Shown: positions 34,246 through 38,857 of the stretch, piece by piece
Layout: every line of letters starts with the position of its first letter
Position numbering within the stretch: position 1 is the stretch's first letter
NCBI GenBank assembly: GCA_004173455.1
Contig: SECL01000031.1
Span: forward strand, 1 to 38,857
Direction: 5' to 3'
Source of the DNA: Moraxellaceae bacterium
GTDB taxonomy: Bacteria > Pseudomonadota > Gammaproteobacteria > Pseudomonadales > Moraxellaceae
DNA: 38,857 nucleotides
Notes under the pieces: generated by a model
Database searches by the model: none
Seen by the model: only the letters and a program-made list of their open reading frames with translations
Told to the model about the DNA's origin: nothing
Position numbers and translations under genes: made by a program

Positions 34246-35562
34246 TTATCCGGCTAGACCATGCGCAGAAACCATGAGCGGCGCTTTACCGGCAAAAGCC
34301 GCTTGAACACCCAATCGCTGTGCCACCCACATGGCAGAAGTGACGGCCGATTCCAGAATCGGCAGGCCATCACACGACCATGAGCCACAAAAAAACACCC
34401 GCTGGTTGGGCTGCTGTTGCAACTGCTGGAGCTGGTGTACCAGTTTGACCGTGTGCTGGTCGACAATGGCACGGGTAAGTTTAACCCGTGCAATCACCAG
34501 CTCAGGCTTTGGCTCAAATACCGGATTCCAGGTTTGAAATACTGGCGGCTTGCCGACCAGCGTGGGTTCTATGGCATTAATCCAGATGCTAAACATTTGC
34601 TGGTTAAACTGGCGGTTCATGCTGTAGTTCAGCACGGTCCAGTCTTTTTGCTGCACTGGCATAAAGCGGGTGTCACGGTGAATCACCAGCTCGCCCTGAT
34701 CAAACTGAAATTGCTTTAAAATCATCAGCTCACGGACAAACTGCTGCTTATCGACAAAGTCCAGCTGGGTGGTGGGCGTGGCCACAATCACATAGTCATA
34801 CAGACCCTGTTCACCGCGTGCATTGCGCACCAATACCTGCTCACCTTGCTGCTGTACCTGTTGCACTTTGGCACCACTGATCACAGGGATGTTTTGAATC
34901 AGCGCATCGACCAGTGCCGGTGTACCGCCCTGCATGCGCAACAACGGTTCGCCATCCAGCAGTTTTTCCAGAAATAACAGCAAGGGCTTGGCCGGCCAGC
35001 GTGCAATATGCTGCGGTTCACAGGTGCAAATAGTATTGACCACCGGCAGCACCGTGCCATACCAGAATAAAGGATCAAAATTGTGCAAATTGGCAAATTC
35101 GGCCAGACTCATGTCCTGATGCGGACTGTGTTTAAACTGCCTGAGGGCTTTTTTTAGCTGAAACAGCCCCTTGACCAGTTTGAGAGTGTCGCGGTTAATA
35201 AAGCGCAAACTGGCCGCAGTGGGCACATTACCCAGACGGGTGCGCTGGCTTTTAAACCATGGAGTAAGACGTGGTAAATGTTCCGCTTGGCCATCCAGCC
35301 AGTTGCAGGACATAAAGGTATTGACCCGGAACACAGGCACTTGCACGTGACTGGCCAGTGCCAGCGTGTTGCACCACAATGATGGATTCATGACCCGTAG
35401 TGGCGCATCCACAATACCGCCATCCAGCATGACCGTATGACTATCCATGCCACGGCCGCTTAGGGCTTCATAAATAGTCACCTCAAAGCCAGCGTCTTTC
35501 ATCAGGCGGGCAGCCGCTAGACCGGCCATGCCACTTCCAATTACGGCAACAGTTTTCGTCAT
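34246..35562 (-). CDS. FAD/NAD(P)-dependent oxidoreductase (amine oxidase-like)
   Basis: The 438-residue flavoprotein has a dinucleotide-binding start, VAVIGSGMAGLAAARLMKDA with an acidic end (IYEA). A second FAD segment near the C-terminus reads VFFCGSWSCDGLPILESAVTSA. The middle region (DPLFWYGTVLPVVNTICT, LRMQGGTPALVDALIQ) resembles amine-oxidase-like and carotenoid/lipid desaturase-type flavoenzymes, including the flavin domain found beside or fused to lipid methyltransferases. It is cotranscribed with the methyltransferase seven bases downstream. A joint role in modifying a lipid or isoprenoid is plausible but unproven. The ribosome site before 35562 is weak. Confidence 0.82.
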   Translation of the reverse strand: MTKTVAVIGSGMAGLAAARLMKDAGFEVTIYEALSGRGMDSHTVMLDGGIVDAPLRVMNPSLWCNTLALASHVQVPVFRVNTFMSCNWLDGQAEHLPRLTPWFKSQRTRLGNVPTAASLRFINRDTLKLVKGLFQLKKALRQFKHSPHQDMSLAEFANLHNFDPLFWYGTVLPVVNTICTCEPQHIARWPAKPLLLFLEKLLDGEPLLRMQGGTPALVDALIQNIPVISGAKVQQVQQQGEQVLVRNARGEQGLYDYVIVATPTTQLDFVDKQQFVRELMILKQFQFDQGELVIHRDTRFMPVQQKDWTVLNYSMNRQFNQQMFSIWINAIEPTLVGKPPVFQTWNPVFEPKPELVIARVKLTRAIVDQHTVKLVHQLQQLQQQPNQRVFFCGSWSCDGLPILESAVTSAMWVAQRLGVQAAFAGKAPLMVSAHGLAG

Positions 35563-35908
35563 GTTGAATCATCAGTCCAGTTGTCAGGGTGGTCATTTAC
35601 AACAGCCTGCCACAGTGCCTTAAAATACAGCGCAAGTCCATTGCTGGCCTGACATTCAGGCATACTCAGTCGTGCAAAAAATCATTCAAATTAAGCCATG
35701 TGGAGCACATTAAGTCATCACAGTAAGTCATCTAAAAATCCATTTTGATTCTTAGCATCAACTTAATTCGCAAAATTTTATCAGGCGGCCATAGAGCAAG
35801 TCACATGATTAGTAACATAATTTAATGAAACCTGTCGGAAAAAACTTAATGAAGCTGGCACAAATCCTGCCTTATACTGCTATCACTTTTGGTTAGAAAT
35901 TTTTTCTT
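35563..35908. other. Intergenic region upstream of the TerC-type gene
   Basis: This AT-rich gap of 346 bases lies between divergent transcripts. TAAGTCATC occurs twice at 35711-35719 and 35724-35732 (13-base period, about one helical turn), a possible operator. A TATACT hexamer near 35874 could be a -10 box. No gene was seen. Confidence 0.35.
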
Positions 35909-36091
35909 ATGAGTAGTGGTTGTTGTCCTTTAGCACCCTATAGTCCTGATGACTTGTCTTTTCTTACGGCTTGCCGAGCCTGTGGCACCATGCTGCAAGA
36001 CGTCAAGTCCGCAATTGCTTACAACAAGTGCGTTGATTTGCGCCATAACAAGATAGCTACTGCGTCTAACATTCAGGAGGCTACCGCATGA
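35909..36091 (+). CDS. Possible Cys-rich leader ORF overlapping the TerC-type gene
   Basis: This 60-codon ORF (starting [20 protein letters not shown], five cysteines in total) ends with TGA inside ATGATG at the start of the TerC-type gene, an ATGA-type overlap. It has no Shine-Dalgarno site and no recognisable domain. The downstream gene has its own strong AGGAGG site within the ORF. It could be an untranslated leader, a regulatory leader peptide or chance. Confidence 0.25.
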   Translation: MSSGCCPLAPYSPDDLSFLTACRACGTMLQDVKSAIAYNKCVDLRHNKIATASNIQEATA

Positions 36092-37674
36092 TGTTTGAAT
36101 GGATTTCTGACCCGTCCGCTTGGCTGGGTCTTGCCACGCTGGTGATACTGGAAATTGTACTGGGTATTGATAACCTTGTATTTATTGCCATTCTGGCCGA
36201 AAAATTACCCCCAGAACAACGCAACAAGGCGCGTCTGATTGGTCTTGGCTTGGCGCTGCTGATGCGCTTTGTGTTGCTGGCTTCCATTGCCTGGATTGTG
36301 ACCCTCACCGAACCCTTATTCAATGTCGCGGGATATGATTTTTCCGGTCGTGACCTAATCCTGATGTTTGGTGGGGTATTCCTGTTGTTTAAGGGCACCA
36401 TGGAGCTGCACGAACGGCTGGAAGGACATCAGGCGCCCAAAGAAGGCAATGTGGTTCATGCCGCGTTTTGGGTGGTCATTGCACAGATTGTGGTGCTGGA
36501 TGCGGTGTTCTCGCTGGATAGCGTGATTACGGCTGTGGGCATGGTGCAGCATTTATCCATCATGATGATTGCGGTCACCATTGCTATTGGCATCATGATG
36601 CTGGCCTCCAAACCTTTAATGGGCTTTGTCGCCAAACATCCCACCGTGGTGATCTTGTGTCTGGGCTTTTTGATGATGATTGGCTTTTCGCTCATTGTTG
36701 AAGGCTTTGGCTTTCATATTCCCAAAGGCTATCTGTATGCCGCGATTGGCTTCTCGGTCATTATTGAAGCCTTTAACCAGACTGCACGTCGTAACCGCGA
36801 ACGCCGGATTACCACCAGTGATTTGCGCGAACGAACCGCCGATGCGGTATTGCGCCTACTGGGTGGCCGCCGTGCCGATGTCGAGCCGGTAGAGCTGGGC
36901 GAAACGGCTGACCTGCTAGCCAAAGAATCACAGGCCAATGAAGTGTTTAGTCCGGAAGAAAAAGGCATGATTCACGGTGTACTTAGCCTTGCTGAGCGTC
37001 CGGTCAAATCGATCATGACCCCACGTCCCGATATTGAATGGGTCGATCTGGATGAAGACGAGGAATCCATTCGCCAGCAAATCCGCGCCATGAATCACTC
37101 ACGCTTACTTCTGGCTCGCGGCAATCTGGACAACCTTGAAGGCATTGCCCTTAACCACAACCTGATCAACAACTATCTGGAAACCGGACAGCTGGATATT
37201 CAGCAGGCGTTGCGCCAGCCCTTGGTGGTGCACGAAAACATCAAGGTCTTGAGCCTGATGGAGCAATTACGGCAAGCACCGCTGCAAATGGCCATTATTC
37301 TCAATGAATATGGCTCTATTGAAGGAATTGCTACGCCGATTGATATTCTGGAAGCCATTGCTGGTGAATTCCCGGATGAGCATGACGACGACGACTGTGA
37401 AGTGCAGTTGGAAGACGGGTCATGGCTGGTAGAAGGTTCTAGCGATATTCGCCGTGTGTCGTTATTGACCGAAATTGATCTGGTCGATGATGCCGAGCAA
37501 TACTCCACGCTGGCAGGTTATTTGCTGCTGCACTTGGGGCATTTGCCAGAACAGGGCGAAAAAGTCATGAGCGATGGTTTGGTGTTTGAAGTGATGTCAC
37601 TGGACGGTCGTAAGATTGAAAAAGTAAAAATTTCTCCATTTAGCAGGTCGGAAGAACTGCCCAACGAGCAATAA
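36088..37674 (+). CDS. TerC-family membrane protein with CBS and CorC domains (YoaE-like)
   Basis: The 528-residue protein has an N-terminal TerC domain with about seven helices (1-235). Conserved acidic metal-site segments are [18 protein letters not shown] and [18 protein letters not shown] linker, two CBS motifs (about 300-420: [19 protein letters not shown], then [19 protein letters not shown]) and a C-terminal CorC/HlyC transporter-associated domain (about 440-520) follow. This is the YoaE/YegH architecture. TerC proteins are implicated in manganese export and metallation of secreted enzymes; for this subclass a transport role is inferred. AGGAGG lies seven bases before the ATG. It is monocistronic. 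Confidence 0.92.
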   Translation: MMFEWISDPSAWLGLATLVILEIVLGIDNLVFIAILAEKLPPEQRNKARLIGLGLALLMRFVLLASIAWIVTLTEPLFNVAGYDFSGRDLILMFGGVFLLFKGTMELHERLEGHQAPKEGNVVHAAFWVVIAQIVVLDAVFSLDSVITAVGMVQHLSIMMIAVTIAIGIMMLASKPLMGFVAKHPTVVILCLGFLMMIGFSLIVEGFGFHIPKGYLYAAIGFSVIIEAFNQTARRNRERRITTSDLRERTADAVLRLLGGRRADVEPVELGETADLLAKESQANEVFSPEEKGMIHGVLSLAERPVKSIMTPRPDIEWVDLDEDEESIRQQIRAMNHSRLLLARGNLDNLEGIALNHNLINNYLETGQLDIQQALRQPLVVHENIKVLSLMEQLRQAPLQMAIILNEYGSIEGIATPIDILEAIAGEFPDEHDDDDCEVQLEDGSWLVEGSSDIRRVSLLTEIDLVDDAEQYSTLAGYLLLHLGHLPEQGEKVMSDGLVFEVMSLDGRKIEKVKISPFSRSEELPNEQ

Positions 37675-37947
37675 GTTAGACCAACCCGGCTGGCCTATGA
37701 TTCAGGCCATGCTGGGAGTGGCATGACACAACCACATAATTAGAACAACAAGGTTAAAACCACAAGATTAAAACCACGCGTTTCTATAGAGAGCTGCATC
37801 ACTGCAAAAGTCCCGTACAACGCAGCAGTGAATGACCGGATTAAAATTAGAAAAACTACAAAATACCTCATGCAAATTTAGTAAATTTTTATAATATTCA
37901 GCATCCGAAAAATACTGTTTTTTATCCTCCCACGCTGAGTACACACG

Positions 37948-38514
37948 ATGTCCAATTCCGATAGCCGCATGGTCTATGCCAGTAAAGCCACCTTTAAACC
38001 GTTTCAGGCCGGTGACAGCATGGATCAGGAAATTCTTGATATTCTGACCACCGCACGCCGTGAAAACCAAAAAAACAATCTGGTCGGCGCCCTGTATTAT
38101 GGTCATGGTTGTTTTTTTCAGTGCCTTGAGGGCAAACAGGACGACATTGATAGCTTATATGCAAAGTTGCAAAAAGACCCTCGTCACCACGATCTAAAAA
38201 TCTTGTCCTTGCAACCCATTGAACAACGCCGTTTTTCATCTTGGGAAATGAAATATGCCACCATCGACCGGGAAGTGCGTAGTTTTTTAAAAAATCATCA
38301 GCTGGCCAAATTTGATCCTTACCGGTTTAGCCCCGACATGACGGCAGAACTGGTAGACATGCTGCAACAGGTTGATGAAACCGCGCTTGACCTCTCCGCC
38401 AAACCCGCGCAGCAGCTCAAGCGCCGTAACGTAAGCATGCGCGCATTCTGGCTTAGCAATCTGATCAGTATTATTGTCACTGCACTCATTACCTTATGGC
38501 TTGTTCAGGCGTAA
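37948..38514 (+). CDS. BLUF photoreceptor domain protein with a C-terminal membrane helix
   Basis: The 188-residue protein has a BLUF (blue-light using FAD) domain at residues ~7-102. The flavin-switch residues are all present: Tyr10 in MVYASK, Asn40 in ARRENQKNN, Gln58 in FFQCLEG, and Trp99/Met101 in FSSWEMKY. DPRHHDLKIL is the typical strand. After a helical linker (about 105-160), a basic QLKRRN stretch leads into one hydrophobic helix (about 166-186, FWLSNLISIIVTALITLWLV) that ends the protein. It is likely tail-anchored in the inner membrane. No separate effector domain is encoded, so it should signal by protein contact, as short BLUF proteins like BlsA do. Confidence 0.92.
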   Translation: MSNSDSRMVYASKATFKPFQAGDSMDQEILDILTTARRENQKNNLVGALYYGHGCFFQCLEGKQDDIDSLYAKLQKDPRHHDLKILSLQPIEQRRFSSWEMKYATIDREVRSFLKNHQLAKFDPYRFSPDMTAELVDMLQQVDETALDLSAKPAQQLKRRNVSMRAFWLSNLISIIVTALITLWLVQA

Positions 38515-38857
38515 TCAATGCTCAAACCTGGCCAACAGGCAGATAGTTTTACCACCAGTTTGCATTAAGTAGTCAGGGTTAATCAGTCCTGTGTATCCAT
38601 AAGCAGGACTTCACTGACAGCAAAAGTAAGCCATAAAAAATACGGATTAAAGTGCGAACTGGTTTGGGTTTTATAAGCTAAAATGTCGATATTTCTAAGG
38701 AGAAGCCAAGAATTGTTTTGTCTTAAAAGATATAATTAATGGGGCTGTAGTAGCACAGGTTAGATTTTCGTCCAAATGAGCAATGTTTTTAATTGCTCTT
38801 TAGGCGACCCATAATTGAATCTAAACCTTGCGAAGCAGTGCTTCTCATCTTTAAGAA
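38515..38857. other. Non-coding end of the window
   Basis: No gene is visible. Two hairpins occur: AGTCCTG/CAGGACT (38585-38591 with 38604-38610) and GAGCAAT/ATTGCTC (38778-38784 with 38792-38798). Only the second is followed by a short T-run, so either could end the BLUF transcript. The last 150 bases are AT-rich and may be the upstream region of a gene beyond the window. Confidence 0.35.

Noticed and set aside
35890-36087. yybP-ykoY manganese riboswitch before the TerC-type gene
   Set aside because: I could not find the conserved loops or a paired basal stem.
37675-37740. Imperfect hairpin after the TerC-type gene as terminator
   Set aside because: The stem is interrupted and there is no T-run; left unannotated.

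Overview
The window looks like chromosomal DNA of a gammaproteobacterium in the family Moraxellaceae (Acinetobacter/Alkanindiges-like). This rests on recognised gene types rather than a search: an ABZJ_00895-type membrane protein, a DUF4385 protein, the order LysM protein-dprA-tsaC divergent from def, an OprC-type copper receptor, and a subtype I-F CRISPR repeat. No rRNA, tRNA, transposase, integrase or phage gene was seen.

Layout. 1-1.5 kb: a DUF4279 gene whose second domain follows an in-frame amber codon, then a YcgN-type cysteine-cluster protein. 1.8-4.6 kb: a trimeric autotransporter adhesin with a 53-triplet collagen-like stalk between two YadA-type head regions. 4.7-8.5 kb: tsaC, dprA and a LysM protein on the minus strand, divergent from def. 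8.8-11.9 kb: a MocR-type regulator, a six-repeat I-F CRISPR array without cas genes, and a convergent class I-like HMG-CoA reductase. 12.0-15.1 kb: a small secreted protein and a cytochrome bd operon (cydA, cydB and a 51-residue DUF2474 subunit). 15.4-18.4 kb: copper uptake (DUF2946 protein and OprC).

18.9-22.9 kb: a group III-fold ornithine/lysine decarboxylase; a 1-kb AT-rich insert carrying one orphan ORF, bracketed by copies of the decarboxylase 3' end and terminator; then a GMC alcohol dehydrogenase. 22.9-27.1 kb: a ClC transporter and the radical-SAM protein YgiQ. 27.4-31.8 kb: two paralogous small coiled-coil proteins, a DUF4385 protein, an orphan small protein, an MdtD-like exporter and YbaK. 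31.9-38.9 kb: an ABZJ_00895 protein, a LOG-family hydrolase, a coupled FAD oxidoreductase/methyltransferase pair, a TerC-CBS-CorC membrane protein and a BLUF photoreceptor with a C-terminal membrane helix.

Most of the window is ordinary housekeeping and respiratory sequence. The most unusual parts are the terminator-bracketed insert at 20.0-21.1 kb, the CRISPR/HMG-CoA reductase junction, the tandem coiled-coil paralogues, the amber-split DUF4279 gene, and the FAD oxidoreductase/methyltransferase pair. No complete new defence or biosynthetic system can be claimed from sequence alone.
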